Positions 28,502 through 37,478 are shown, counted from the first letter of the stretch. The stretch is DNA of 64,000 nt from Sphingomonas taxi (GCF_000764535.1 NZ_CP009571.1:3793501-3857500); one strand, 5' to 3'. Numbers and translations are program-made. Notes: generated by a model not told the origin, from the letters alone.

Positions 28502-29935
28502 ATGGCGCACGATTCCATGCTTAAGTTCGTCGGCCGTCAGCAGGCCTATCCCGCGAAGCGGGCACCCCAGGCGCGTGCCGAGGACTTCGCCGAGATCGCC
28601 GCGCGCTATGCAGCGCCGGCCGCGGAGGATCAGGCGGGGCGCTGCTCGCAATGCGGCGTGCCTTATTGCTCGGTGCATTGCCCGCTGCACAACCACATTC
28701 CCGACTGGCTGCGGCTGACCGCCGAGGGGCGGCTGCGCGAGGCGTACGAGCTGTCAAACAGCACCTCGACCATGCCCGAGATCTGCGGCCGCATCTGCCC
28801 GCAGGACCGTTTGTGCGAGGGCAATTGCGTGATCGAATTCACCGGCCACGGCGCGGTGACGATCGGCTCGGTCGAGAAGTTCATCACCGACACCGCCTGG
28901 GAAGAGGGTTGGGTCGAGCCGCTGGTGCCGGGGCCGGCGCGCGGGCAGTCGGTGGCGGTGATCGGCGCCGGTCCGGCCGGGCTGACCGCGGCGGAATACA
29001 TGCGCGGCCACGGCTATGAGGTCCATGTCTACGACCGGCACGATCGCGCCGGCGGGCTGCTGACCTATGGCATCCCCGGCTTCAAGCTCGAGAAGCCCGT
29101 CGTCATGCGCCGCGTCGACCGGCTCAAGGCGGGCGGCATCGTCTTCCACGAAGGCTTCGGCGTCGGTGAGCAGGCGAGCCTCGACGATCTGCGTCGCGAG
29201 CATGACGCGGTGCTGATCGCGACCGGCGTCTACAAGGCGCGCGCGCTCGACGTCGCCGGTGGTGACGACGGCCGCGTGGTGGCGGCGCTCGATTTCCTGA
29301 TCGCGTCGAACCGCAAGGGCTTCGGCGACGCGGTGCCGGCGTTCGACGAGGGCGGGCTCGATGCGGCGGGCAAGCACGTCGTCGTGATCGGTGGCGGCGA
29401 TACCGCGATGGACTGCGTCCGTACCGCGATCCGCCAGGGCGCGGCGTCGGTGAAATGCCTCTACCGCCGCGACCGCAAGAACATGCCGGGCAGCCAGCGC
29501 GAGGTCACCAATGCCGAGGAGGAGGGCGCCGACTTCGTCTGGCTCTCCGCCCCGGCGGCGTTCGACAGCGACGGCACGGTGCGCGCGCGCAAGATGCGTC
29601 TGGGTGCGCCCGATGCGAGCGGTCGCCGCGCGCCGGAAGCCGATCCGAGCGGCGACTTCACGCTGAAGGCCGATCTCGTCATCAAGGCGCTGGGCTTCGA
29701 CGCCGAGGATCTGCCAGCGCTGTTCGGCGCGCCCGAACTTGGCGTCAGCCGCTGGGGGACGGTGTTGGTCGACGGCAAGACGCTGATGACCAGCCTCGAC
29801 GGCGTGTTCGCGGCGGGCGACATCGTCCGTGGCGCGAGCCTCGTCGTCTGGGCGATCCGCGACGGCCGCGACGTCGCGGCGACGATGCACAAATGGCTCA
29901 AGGCGAAGGCAAAGGCGGGAAAGGTCGCGGCGTGA
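28502..29935 (+). CDS. gltD: Glutamate synthase [NADPH] small subunit
   Basis: Beta subunit (477 residues) of NADPH-glutamate synthase. It takes electrons from NADPH and passes them through FAD and iron-sulphur centres to GltB. The N-terminal cysteines (CSQCGVPYCSVHCPLHN and CGRICPQDRLCEGNC) bind 4Fe-4S clusters. The FAD motif VIGAGPAGLTAAEYMRGHG lies near residue 155, the NADPH motif VVIGGGDTAMDC near 298, and the C-terminal FAD contact is GVFAAGDIVRGASLV. AAGGAGG lies upstream of the ATG. Unusually, the next genes are an MNT-HEPN pair, and gltB comes only after them. Confidence 0.96.
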   Translation: MAHDSMLKFVGRQQAYPAKRAPQARAEDFAEIAARYAAPAAEDQAGRCSQCGVPYCSVHCPLHNHIPDWLRLTAEGRLREAYELSNSTSTMPEICGRICPQDRLCEGNCVIEFTGHGAVTIGSVEKFITDTAWEEGWVEPLVPGPARGQSVAVIGAGPAGLTAAEYMRGHGYEVHVYDRHDRAGGLLTYGIPGFKLEKPVVMRRVDRLKAGGIVFHEGFGVGEQASLDDLRREHDAVLIATGVYKARALDVAGGDDGRVVAALDFLIASNRKGFGDAVPAFDEGGLDAAGKHVVVIGGGDTAMDCVRTAIRQGAASVKCLYRRDRKNMPGSQREVTNAEEEGADFVWLSAPAAFDSDGTVRARKMRLGAPDASGRRAPEADPSGDFTLKADLVIKALGFDAEDLPALFGAPELGVSRWGTVLVDGKTLMTSLDGVFAAGDIVRGASLVVWAIRDGRDVAATMHKWLKAKAKAGKVAA

Positions 29936-30231
29936 GACTGACCGCGGACGAGGTGCAGGCGATCAAGGCGGCCGCCGTCGAAGCGTTCGGCGCATCCGCC
30001 GTCGTGCGCCTGTTCGGCAGCCGGGTGGACGATGCCAAACGTGGTGGCGATATCGACCTGCTGATCGAGGCGCCGGCGGATCGGATCGGGATCGTCCATG
30101 AGTCGCGATTTCTGTCCGACCTGTTCCGGCGGATCGACGAGCGCAAGGTCGATGTGGTGTTGACCCAACAGGGTCAGCCATTGCCGCCGTTCGCTGCGAT
30201 GGTCGCGCAACATGCGGTGCCGCTCCCATGA
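29932..30231 (+). CDS. MNT-domain antitoxin (minimal nucleotidyltransferase)
   Basis: A 99-residue minimal nucleotidyltransferase. The motif is GSx9DxD: Gly29-Ser30, Asp40 and Asp42, with a third acidic residue Asp74 in KVDVVL, so the active site looks intact. In MntA-HepT pairs this enzyme adds AMP to a Tyr of the HEPN toxin and silences it. Start is GTG at 29932, overlapping the gltD stop (GTGA); the stop overlaps the HEPN start (ATGA). The position inside the glutamate synthase operon is odd. The frame extends upstream into gltD but is shadow there. Confidence 0.88.
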   Translation: MRLTADEVQAIKAAAVEAFGASAVVRLFGSRVDDAKRGGDIDLLIEAPADRIGIVHESRFLSDLFRRIDERKVDVVLTQQGQPLPPFAAMVAQHAVPLP

Positions 30232-30701
30232 CGGACACCGAGGTCTTTATCGGTCGCACACTCGCCCGCTGTCGCAGGGTTGCGGCGGGCGCGGAGGAAC
30301 TGGTGCCGCTGCTGGCTGGCGTGATGCCGTTCGGTGGCGAGGATCTCGCCGCGTTAAACCTGATGCAACGCACGGCGGCGACCGCATTCCTGAAACGGTT
30401 CGAACAGCTTCAGGATCTGATCGCCCGCGCGGTGCGCGCGATCGCGGGCTGGACGGGCGTCGACGCCGGGTCGATGACCCATCGCGACATCGGCGATTGG
30501 CTGGAGAAGCATGCGCTCGTGTCCGACGCCGAATCCTGGATGGTGGCGGTGCGCCTGCGCAACCGGCTCGTCCACGAATATCCGATCGAAGAGCAAGAAC
30601 AGGTGCGGCGGCTCAACGAAAGCTGGGCCACGATGCCCCTGCTGCGCACCATCACCGACAATCTCGGCGCTTATGCCGAAGGGAAGGGCCTGCCGTCATG
30701 A
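30228..30701 (+). CDS. HEPN-domain toxin (HepT-like RNase)
   Basis: A 157-residue all-helical HEPN protein. The RNase motif R-x4-H-x-Y is complete: Arg111, His116 and Tyr118 in RLRNRLVHEYP; the Tyr is the residue that MntA-type partners adenylylate in the characterised system. It is longer than the shortest HepT proteins and has an N-terminal extension of about 40 residues. Coupled at both ends by ATGA overlaps, to the MNT gene upstream and to gltB downstream. A toxin-antitoxin role is inferred from family and gene pairing; an effect on gltB translation is possible. Confidence 0.85.
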   Translation: MTDTEVFIGRTLARCRRVAAGAEELVPLLAGVMPFGGEDLAALNLMQRTAATAFLKRFEQLQDLIARAVRAIAGWTGVDAGSMTHRDIGDWLEKHALVSDAESWMVAVRLRNRLVHEYPIEEQEQVRRLNESWATMPLLRTITDNLGAYAEGKGLPS

Positions 30702-33700
30702 CCGACGCCCATGATCCGATGAAGACTGACCAGCGTGCCTATCTCGCGGAACACGGCATGTACCGTCCCGACAGCGAGGGCGATGCCTGCGGCGTCGGCC
30801 TCGTCGCCGCCACTGACGGTCGTGCGTCGCGGCGCGTCGTCCAGTCGGCGGTCGATGCGCTGAAGGCGGTGTGGCACCGCGGCGCGGTCGATGCCGACGG
30901 CAAGACCGGCGACGGCGCCGGCATCCATATCGACCTGCCGCACCGCTTCTTCGACGATGCGGTCGTCGCGAGCGGCCACAAGGTGCTGCCCAACCGGCTC
31001 GCGGTCGGCATGATCTTCCTGCCGCGCACCGATCTCGGCGCGCAGGAGAATTGCCGCACGATCGTCGAGAGCGCGATCATCGAGGCGGGCTATACGATCT
31101 ACGGCTGGCGACAGGTGCCGGTCGACGTGTCGGTGATCGGCCTCAAGGCGCAGACGACGCGGCCCGAGATCGAGCAGATCATGATCGCCGGCCCGTTGCC
31201 CGACGACGTCTCCGCCGCCGAGTTCGAGAAGAACCTGTATCTCGTCCGCCGCCGCATCGAGAAGCGCGTCATCGCCGCGCAGATCCAGGGTTTCTACGTC
31301 TGTTCGCTTTCGTGCCGCTCGATCGTCTACAAGGGGCTGTTCCTCGCCGAGAGCCTGTCGGTCTTCTATCCCGACCTGCAGGATCAAAGGTTCGAATCGC
31401 GCGTCGCGATCTTCCACCAGCGCTATTCAACCAACACCTTCCCGCAATGGTGGCTGGCGCAGCCGTTCCGCTGCCTTGCGCACAATGGCGAGATCAACAC
31501 GATCCGCGGCAACAAGAACTGGATGCTCAGCCACGAGATCCGGATGGCGAGCCTCGCGTTCGGCGACAATTCGGAGGACATCAAGCCGGTGATCCCGGCG
31601 GGCGCGTCCGACACCGCCGCGCTCGACGCGGTGTTCGAGGCGATCTGCCGTTCGGGCCGCGATGCGCCGACCGCCAAGCTGATGCTCGTCCCCGAGGCGA
31701 CCGGTGCGGACACGCCGCCCGATCACGCCGCGATGTATAATTATCTCGCCTCGGTGATGGAGCCGTGGGACGGCCCCGCCGCGCTGGCGATGACCGACGG
31801 CCGCTGGGCGGTGGCGGGCGTCGACCGCAACGCGCTGCGGCCGCTGCGCTATACGCAGACCTCGGACGGGCTGCTGATCGTCGGCTCGGAGACCGGCATG
31901 GTCGTCGTCCCCGAATCGACCGTCGTCGCCAAGGGTCGGCTCGGGCCGGGCCAGATGATCGCGGTTGACCTCGACGCAGGCCGGGTGCTCGGCGACCGCG
32001 AGGTCAAGGACCGGATCGCCGCGGAGCACGATTATCCCGCGATGATCGGCGAATTCCATACGCTCGACGACCTGCCCGAGGTCGCCGAGGCGGTGGTCCG
32101 TTTCGATCGGCCCGCGCTCGCGCGCCGGCAGGTCGCCGCCGGCCAGACGCTGGAGGATATGGAGCTGATCCTGTCGCCGATGGTCGAAACCGCGAAAGAG
32201 GCGATCGGCTCGATGGGCGACGATACGCCGCTCGCCGTCATTAGCGACAAGCCGCGTCTCATCAGCCAGTTCTTCCGCCAGAATTTCAGCCAGGTCACCA
32301 ACCCGCCGATCGATCCGCTGCGCGAGCGCTACGTCATGTCGCTGCGCACGCGGTTCGGCAATCTCGCCAATATCCTCGACACCGAGGATCAGCGCGATCG
32401 CGTGCTGGTGCTCGATTCGCCGGTGCTCACCGGCCAGCATTGGGCGCGGCTCAAGGCGCATTTCGCGCGCACCGCGACCGAGATCGACTGCACCTTCGAC
32501 GCGGAGGGCGGCCCGGAAAAGCTGCGCGCCGCGATCCAGCGCATCCGCAACGAGGCGGAGCAGGCGGTGCGGCAGGGCAAGAGCGAGCTGTTCCTGACTG
32601 ACGAGCACGTCTCCGAAGACCGGATCGCGATCGCCGGCGTGCTGGCGGCGGCGGCGGTGCATACGCATCTCGTCCGTCGGGGGCTGCGCTCCTATGCCTC
32701 GATCAACGTCCGCTCGGCGGAATGTCTCGACACGCATTATTACGCGGTGCTGATCGGCGTCGGCGCGACGACGGTGAACGCCTATCTCGCCGAGGCGGCG
32801 ATCGTCGACCGGCAGGCACGCGGCCTGTTCGGCGACTTGTCCTTGGACGAATGCCTCAAGCGCCATCGCCATGCGATCGAGGAGGGGCTGCTCAAGATCA
32901 TGAGCAAGATGGGGATCGCGGTGATCTCCTCCTATCGCGGCGGCTATAATTTCGAGGCGGTCGGCCTCTCGCGCAGCCTCGTCAACGACCTGTTCCCCGG
33001 CATGCCCGCCAAGATCTCGGGCGAGGGCTATAATTCGCTGCACCACAGCGCGCTCGTCCGCCACGAACTGGCCTGGGACGAGGGCGTGGCGAAGCTGCCG
33101 ATCGGCGGCTTCTACCGCCAGCGCCACACCGGCGAGACCCACGCCTATTCGGCGCAACTCATGCACCTGCTCCAGACCGCGGTGTCGACCGACAGCTATA
33201 CCAGCTATCTGCAATTCAGCCGCGGTGTCGCCGATCTGCCGCCGGTCTATCTGCGCGACCTGCTCCAGTTTAATTTCCCGAGCGAGGGCGTGCCGGTCGA
33301 TCAGGTCGAGGCGATCACCGAGATCCGCAAGCGTTTCGTCACCCCGGGCATGTCGCTGGGCGCGCTCAGCCCCGAGGCGCACGAGACGCTGGCGATCGCG
33401 ATGAACCGCATCGGCGCCAAGGCGGTGTCGGGCGAGGGCGGCGAGGATGTGAAGCGCTTCAAGCCCTATGAGAATGGCGACAACGCCAATTCGACGATCA
33501 AGCAGATCGCGAGCGGCCGGTTCGGCGTCACCGCCGAATATCTCAACGCCTGCGAGGAGATCGAGATCAAGGTCGCGCAGGGCGCCAAGCCCGGCGAGGG
33601 CGGCCAGTTGCCCGGCTTCAAGGTGACCGAGTTCATCGCCAAGCTGCGCCATGCGACGCCGGGCGTGACGCTGATCTCGCCGCCGCCGCACCATGACATC

Positions 33701-35224
33701 TATTCGATCGAGGATCTCGCGCAGCTCATCTACGACCTCAAGCAGATCAACCCGCGCGCGCGCGTCTGCGTCAAGCTGGTCAGCTCGTCGGGGATCGGCA
33801 CCGTCGCCGCTGGCGTCGCCAAAGCCCACGCAGACGTCATCCTGATCGCCGGCCATGTCGGCGGCACCGGCGCGAGCCCGCAGACCAGCGTCAAATATGC
33901 CGGCACGCCGTGGGAGATGGGCCTCAGCGAGGTCAACCAGGTGCTGACCCTCAACGGCTTGCGCGGCCGGGTGCGGCTGCGCACCGACGGCGGGCTCAAG
34001 ACCGGGCGCGACATCGTCATCGCCGCGATCCTCGGCGCCGAGGAATATGGTATCGGCACGTTGAGCCTCGTCGCGATGGGCTGCATCATGGTGCGCCAGT
34101 GCCATAGCAACACCTGCCCGGTCGGCGTCTGCACGCAGGATCAGGCGTTGCGCGACAAGTTCGTCGGCACGCCCGAGAAGGTCATCAACCTGATGACCTT
34201 CATCGCCGAGGAGGTGCGCGACATCCTCGCCCGGCTCGGCGTCAGGAGTCTCGACGAAGTGATCGGCCGCACCGAATTCCTGCGTCAGGTCAGCCGCGGT
34301 GCCGAGCATCTGGACGATCTCGATCTCAACCCGATCCTCGCCAAGGTCGATGCGACCGACGCCGAGCGCCGCTTCTCGCTGTCGACCTTCCGCAACGAGG
34401 TCCCCGACAGTCTCGACGCGCAGATCATCAAGGATGCCGCGGCGGTGTTCAGCCGCGGCGAGAAGATGCAGCTCACCTATTCGGTGCGCAACACGCATCG
34501 CGCGGTCGGCACGCGGCTGTCGAGCGAGGTCACCCGCCGTTTCGGGATGAGCAAGCTCGCCGACGGCCACGTCACCGTCCGGCTGCGCGGGAGCGCCGGG
34601 CAGAGCCTCGGGGCCTTCATGTGCAAGGGCATCACGCTCGAAGTGTTCGGCGACGCCAACGATTATGTCGGAAAGGGCCTTTCGGGCGGCATCATCGTGC
34701 TCCGCCCGGCGGTGTCCTCGCCATTGGCGAGCCAGGACAATACGATCCTCGGCAACACCGTGCTCTACGGCGCGACCTCGGGGACGCTGCTCGCCGCGGG
34801 GCAGGCGGGCGAGCGGTTCGCGGTGCGCAATTCGGGCGCGACGGTGGTGGTCGAGGGCTGCGGCGCCAACGGCTGCGAGTATATGACCGGCGGCGTCGCG
34901 GTGCTGCTCGGCCGCGTCGGGCAGAATTTCGGCGCGGGCATGACTGGCGGCATGGCCTTCGTCTACGATCCCGACGGCGAGTTCGCGCAGCGCGCCAATC
35001 CGGAGAATATCGTCTGGCAGCGGCTCGCCTCGGCGCATTGGGAGGGCGTGCTGCGCGACCTCGTCGAGCGGCATGCCAATGCTACGGACAGCAAATGGTC
35101 GAAGGGTCTGCTCGCCGACTGGGAGCGGATCGCCGGCGATTTCTGGCAGGTCGTGCCGAAGGAGATGCTGTCGCGGCAGACCTATCCGCTGGACGATTCG
35201 GTGGAACTGGTCGCGGCGGAGTGA
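30698..35224 (+). CDS. gltB: Glutamate synthase large subunit
   Basis: Alpha subunit of 1508 residues that makes two glutamates from glutamine and 2-oxoglutarate. After a 30-residue propeptide comes Cys31 (DACGVGLVA), the glutaminase nucleophile. The class II amidotransferase domain runs to about 430; the central and FMN synthase domains follow, with the 3Fe-4S cysteines in CHSNTCPVGVC around 1135-1145. The GXGXG beta-helix domain closes the protein (about 1270-1470). ATG at 30698 overlaps the HEPN stop. A longer open frame upstream reads through the HEPN gene out of frame and is not coding. Confidence 0.96.
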   Translation: MTDAHDPMKTDQRAYLAEHGMYRPDSEGDACGVGLVAATDGRASRRVVQSAVDALKAVWHRGAVDADGKTGDGAGIHIDLPHRFFDDAVVASGHKVLPNRLAVGMIFLPRTDLGAQENCRTIVESAIIEAGYTIYGWRQVPVDVSVIGLKAQTTRPEIEQIMIAGPLPDDVSAAEFEKNLYLVRRRIEKRVIAAQIQGFYVCSLSCRSIVYKGLFLAESLSVFYPDLQDQRFESRVAIFHQRYSTNTFPQWWLAQPFRCLAHNGEINTIRGNKNWMLSHEIRMASLAFGDNSEDIKPVIPAGASDTAALDAVFEAICRSGRDAPTAKLMLVPEATGADTPPDHAAMYNYLASVMEPWDGPAALAMTDGRWAVAGVDRNALRPLRYTQTSDGLLIVGSETGMVVVPESTVVAKGRLGPGQMIAVDLDAGRVLGDREVKDRIAAEHDYPAMIGEFHTLDDLPEVAEAVVRFDRPALARRQVAAGQTLEDMELILSPMVETAKEAIGSMGDDTPLAVISDKPRLISQFFRQNFSQVTNPPIDPLRERYVMSLRTRFGNLANILDTEDQRDRVLVLDSPVLTGQHWARLKAHFARTATEIDCTFDAEGGPEKLRAAIQRIRNEAEQAVRQGKSELFLTDEHVSEDRIAIAGVLAAAAVHTHLVRRGLRSYASINVRSAECLDTHYYAVLIGVGATTVNAYLAEAAIVDRQARGLFGDLSLDECLKRHRHAIEEGLLKIMSKMGIAVISSYRGGYNFEAVGLSRSLVNDLFPGMPAKISGEGYNSLHHSALVRHELAWDEGVAKLPIGGFYRQRHTGETHAYSAQLMHLLQTAVSTDSYTSYLQFSRGVADLPPVYLRDLLQFNFPSEGVPVDQVEAITEIRKRFVTPGMSLGALSPEAHETLAIAMNRIGAKAVSGEGGEDVKRFKPYENGDNANSTIKQIASGRFGVTAEYLNACEEIEIKVAQGAKPGEGGQLPGFKVTEFIAKLRHATPGVTLISPPPHHDIYSIEDLAQLIYDLKQINPRARVCVKLVSSSGIGTVAAGVAKAHADVILIAGHVGGTGASPQTSVKYAGTPWEMGLSEVNQVLTLNGLRGRVRLRTDGGLKTGRDIVIAAILGAEEYGIGTLSLVAMGCIMVRQCHSNTCPVGVCTQDQALRDKFVGTPEKVINLMTFIAEEVRDILARLGVRSLDEVIGRTEFLRQVSRGAEHLDDLDLNPILAKVDATDAERRFSLSTFRNEVPDSLDAQIIKDAAAVFSRGEKMQLTYSVRNTHRAVGTRLSSEVTRRFGMSKLADGHVTVRLRGSAGQSLGAFMCKGITLEVFGDANDYVGKGLSGGIIVLRPAVSSPLASQDNTILGNTVLYGATSGTLLAAGQAGERFAVRNSGATVVVEGCGANGCEYMTGGVAVLLGRVGQNFGAGMTGGMAFVYDPDGEFAQRANPENIVWQRLASAHWEGVLRDLVERHANATDSKWSKGLLADWERIAGDFWQVVPKEMLSRQTYPLDDSVELVAAE

Positions 35225-35228
35225 CGGA

Positions 35229-35615
35229 TCAGAGCGCGGACCGGATATCGGTCCGCGCGAAATCCTCGCCTTTGTAGAGCAAGGGCGCGTCGAGTGCTTT
35301 GGCGATCGCATAGACCATGCAGTCGCCGAAATTCAGCCGGGCCGGCCGGCCGCCGAAGCGCGTATATGCCTCGCATGCGATCACCAGATGCTGTTCGGTC
35401 CAGTCGACGAGGCGGATAATGCCGTGACTGAATAACGGCACCGCGAGGCGTTTGTCATCCGGCGTTACTCGCCGGCTGAGCACAAGATGGACCTCAAGCG
35501 CGGTGGGTGCTGGCATGATCGCCTCGTCGGCGCTTGCAATGGCTCGCAGGAAGCGGTCGGCATCCGGCTCTTCCAACGCGATGGCGACCAGCGCCGACGC
35601 GTCGACGACGATCAT
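35229..35615 (-). CDS. VapC-type PIN-domain toxin
   Basis: A 128-residue PIN-domain ribonuclease. The four acidic residues that hold Mg2+ are visible: Asp5 (MIVVDASAL), Glu41 (TALEVHLVL), Asp98 (NFGDCMVYA) and Asp118 (YKGEDFARTDI). VapC toxins cut specific RNAs, often tRNAs. ATG at 35615 overlaps the antitoxin stop by 4 nt. The gene is convergent to gltB with only 4 bp between the stops, and its last codons contain an inverted repeat (35234-35258). The longer upstream frame lies over the antitoxin gene and is shadow. Confidence 0.93.
   Translation of the reverse strand: MIVVDASALVAIALEEPDADRFLRAIASADEAIMPAPTALEVHLVLSRRVTPDDKRLAVPLFSHGIIRLVDWTEQHLVIACEAYTRFGGRPARLNFGDCMVYAIAKALDAPLLYKGEDFARTDIRSAL
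35234..35258. terminator. Possible bidirectional hairpin at gltB/vapC ends
   Basis: Arms GCGCGGACC (35234-35242) and GGTCCGCGC (35250-35258) with a 7-nt loop form a strong hairpin 10 bp beyond the gltB stop and within the last codons of vapC. There is no T-run on either side, so factor-independent termination is doubtful; it may protect 3' ends of both convergent transcripts. Confidence 0.4.
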
Positions 35616-35878
35616 TTCGGCAGGCCGTCCGCGTCGTACAGCATCTCGTCCGGGGATCGGTCGTCGAGTACCGGCAGAGTGCGGATATGCGCCTGCAGTT
35701 TGCGGACGTCGTCCAGCCACGCCAGCCGTTCCGGCGACAGGCGCGCCCGTAGGTCCAACTCCTTAGAGAGTTCGCCGAGCATCACCTGTCCGACAATATC
35801 GGCCGGAGTCTGCCCACGCAGCTCCGACAGTTGATGGATCGCGTGTTCGACATCGGGCCGATCGATCTGGATATCCAT
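35612..35878 (-). CDS. VapB-type antitoxin (PSK/Rv0623 family)
   Basis: An 88-residue antitoxin. The C-terminus PDEMLYDADGLPK matches the end of the PSK-type transcription factor family (GYDxxGLP), the part that wraps around VapC. The N-terminal DIQIDRPDVEHAIHQLSELRGQTPADIV is the ribbon-helix-helix region for DNA binding. ATG at 35878 is the first start that gives this fold; the much longer upstream frame is antisense to the fzlA-like gene. It is first in the vapBC operon and probably represses it. Confidence 0.9.
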   Translation of the reverse strand: MDIQIDRPDVEHAIHQLSELRGQTPADIVGQVMLGELSKELDLRARLSPERLAWLDDVRKLQAHIRTLPVLDDRSPDEMLYDADGLPK

Positions 35879-35974
35879 TGGATCACCTCTGCGGTGGTGA
35901 ACTGGTAAATAGATTGGGGCAGGCTGGTCTGCAACGGCTTCACCTCGCCCCCGCCGATGCCCTACAGGGGCCGT

Positions 35975-36649
35975 ATGTGGCAGCTTTACCAATTCCCGCT
36001 TTGTCCGTTCAGCCGCAAGGTGCGCCTGCTGCTCGGCGAGAAGGGCATCGGCTATGAGCTGGTGCGCGAATCGCCGTGGGACCGACGCGACGAGTTCATG
36101 GACATGAACCCCGCCGGCGAAACGCCGGTTATGGTCGACGCGTCCCGCCCCGGTGCGCCGCTGATCGATTCGATGGCGATCTGCGAATATTTCGAGGAGA
36201 CGGTCGACAAGGCGGCGACGATCAACGGCACCGCCGCCAATCGCGCCGAGATCCGCCGGCTGGTGAGCTGGTTCGACACGCATTTCTATCGCGACGTCAC
36301 CGGGCCGCTGCTCCACGAGCGCGTCGTCAAGCGGCTCGCGCACCGCGCCGCGCCCGATGCCAAGGGGCTGCGCGAGGCGATGAAGGCGGCGGTCAGCCAT
36401 CTCGATTATACCGATTATCTGCTCGACCACCGCAACTGGCTCGGCGGCGCGACCCTGAGCCTCGCCGATCTCGCCGCGGCGGCGCAGATCTCGGTCGCCG
36501 ACTATCTCGGCGGCATCGACTGGAAGGGGCACGACCAGACCGCGCGCTGGTATCGCGGCTTCAAGAGCAGGCCGAGCTTCCGGCCGTTGCTGTCGGAGCG
36601 GATGGAGATGATCGGACCACCGGCGCATTACGACAATGTCGATTTCTGA
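35975..36649 (+). CDS. fzlA: FzlA-like glutathione S-transferase-fold protein
   Basis: A 224-residue GST-fold protein with an N-terminal thioredoxin-like domain (LYQFPLCPFSRKVRLLLGEKGIGYEL, NPAGETPVMVD) and a helical C-terminal domain (TLSLADLAAAAQISVADYLGGIDW). The C-terminal tail PPAHYDNVDF and KSRPSFRPLL match what I recall of FzlA, the FtsZ-binding division protein of Caulobacter and other alphaproteobacteria, which does not act as a classical glutathione transferase. Symbol given from this resemblance, not from a search. The 3' end overlaps csaA by 14 nt. Confidence 0.78.
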   Translation: MWQLYQFPLCPFSRKVRLLLGEKGIGYELVRESPWDRRDEFMDMNPAGETPVMVDASRPGAPLIDSMAICEYFEETVDKAATINGTAANRAEIRRLVSWFDTHFYRDVTGPLLHERVVKRLAHRAAPDAKGLREAMKAAVSHLDYTDYLLDHRNWLGGATLSLADLAAAAQISVADYLGGIDWKGHDQTARWYRGFKSRPSFRPLLSERMEMIGPPAHYDNVDF

Positions 36650-36983
36650 GCCGATCACCTTCGCCGATTTCGAGCGGGTCGACATCCGCGTCGGCACGAT
36701 CGTCGCCGCCGAGCCCTTTCCGGAGGCGCGCAAGCCGGCGATCAAGCTGCGCATCGATTTCGGCGACGCGATCGGGGTGAAGAGATCCTCGGCGCAGATC
36801 ACCGACCATTACACGCCCGAGGCGCTCGTCGGCAGGCAGGTCGCGGCGGTGGTCAATTTCCCGCCGCGCCAGATCGGCCCGTTCATGTCCGAGGTGCTGA
36901 CGCTCGGCTTCCCCGATTCGGACGGCAAGGTGGTGCTGATCGGCCCGAGCTTGGCAGTGCCGAACGGCGGCAAGCTGTTCTGA
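36636..36983 (+). CDS. csaA: CsaA family tRNA-binding/chaperone protein
   Basis: A 115-residue OB-fold protein of the EMAP-II/tRNA-binding family. FADFERVDIRVGTIVAAEPFPEARKPAIKL and VNFPPRQIGPFMSEVLTLGF are characteristic of CsaA, a dimer that binds tRNA and was described as an export chaperone in Bacillus. Full length for the family. It starts 14 nt inside the fzlA-like gene, so translation is probably coupled. Confidence 0.93.
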   Translation: MSISEPITFADFERVDIRVGTIVAAEPFPEARKPAIKLRIDFGDAIGVKRSSAQITDHYTPEALVGRQVAAVVNFPPRQIGPFMSEVLTLGFPDSDGKVVLIGPSLAVPNGGKLF

Positions 36984-37008
36984 CCGGCGCGCGGTGCCTG
37001 CGCGCGCC

Positions 37009-37437
37009 TTACGAACCGCCGTCCCGCGCCAGCAAGTCCAGCGTCGCCGGATCGCACTCGCCGCCGTAGAAGCGCGTCAGTGCCGCCTCGAACGGCGCGG
37101 GATCGTCCGCGACCGCGGCGAACAGCGTCAGCGACGAGCGCAGCTTGAGCGCGTCGACCTCGCCGAAGATCGCGACGGCGGTGCCGGGTGCGCTGGTCAC
37201 CGTCCGCGTCGCCTCGATCAGCCGCGGGCTGAGCAGCGGATGCGCAAGATAGGCGCGCGCCTCCGCCGCGTCGCGGATCGCGTAGAAACGCGCGGTCTCG
37301 CTGCGCCCGAGGCCGGCGATCTGCGGAAAGATGAACCACATCCAGTGGCTGGTCTTGCGGCCGCGGCGCAATTCGGCGAGCGCCTGATCGTGGACGAGCG
37401 CCTGGGCGGAGAGGAAACGGTCGAGAGCTTGCGTCAT
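37009..37437 (-). CDS. DUF1810 family protein
   Basis: A 142-residue soluble protein that matches DUF1810 over its whole length. The family hallmark RRGRKTSHWMWFIFPQIAGLGRSETARFYAI lies at about 25-55, then LAHPLLSPRLIEATRTV and IFGEVDALKLRSSLTLF. The function of the family is not established. ATG at 37437 is the first to give the conserved N-terminus (TQALDRFLSAQ). Divergent from the lipoprotein gene with about 41 nt between the starts. Confidence 0.92.
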   Translation of the reverse strand: MTQALDRFLSAQALVHDQALAELRRGRKTSHWMWFIFPQIAGLGRSETARFYAIRDAAEARAYLAHPLLSPRLIEATRTVTSAPGTAVAIFGEVDALKLRSSLTLFAAVADDPAPFEAALTRFYGGECDPATLDLLARDGGS

Positions 37438-37478
37438 ATCGCAGGCAACCGCCGGGGCGCTTGCCGCGTTCCACGACA

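Noticed and set aside
31427..35311. Reverse open frame of 1294 codons
   Set aside because: Mirror of gltB; His/Arg/Asp-rich translation with no family features.
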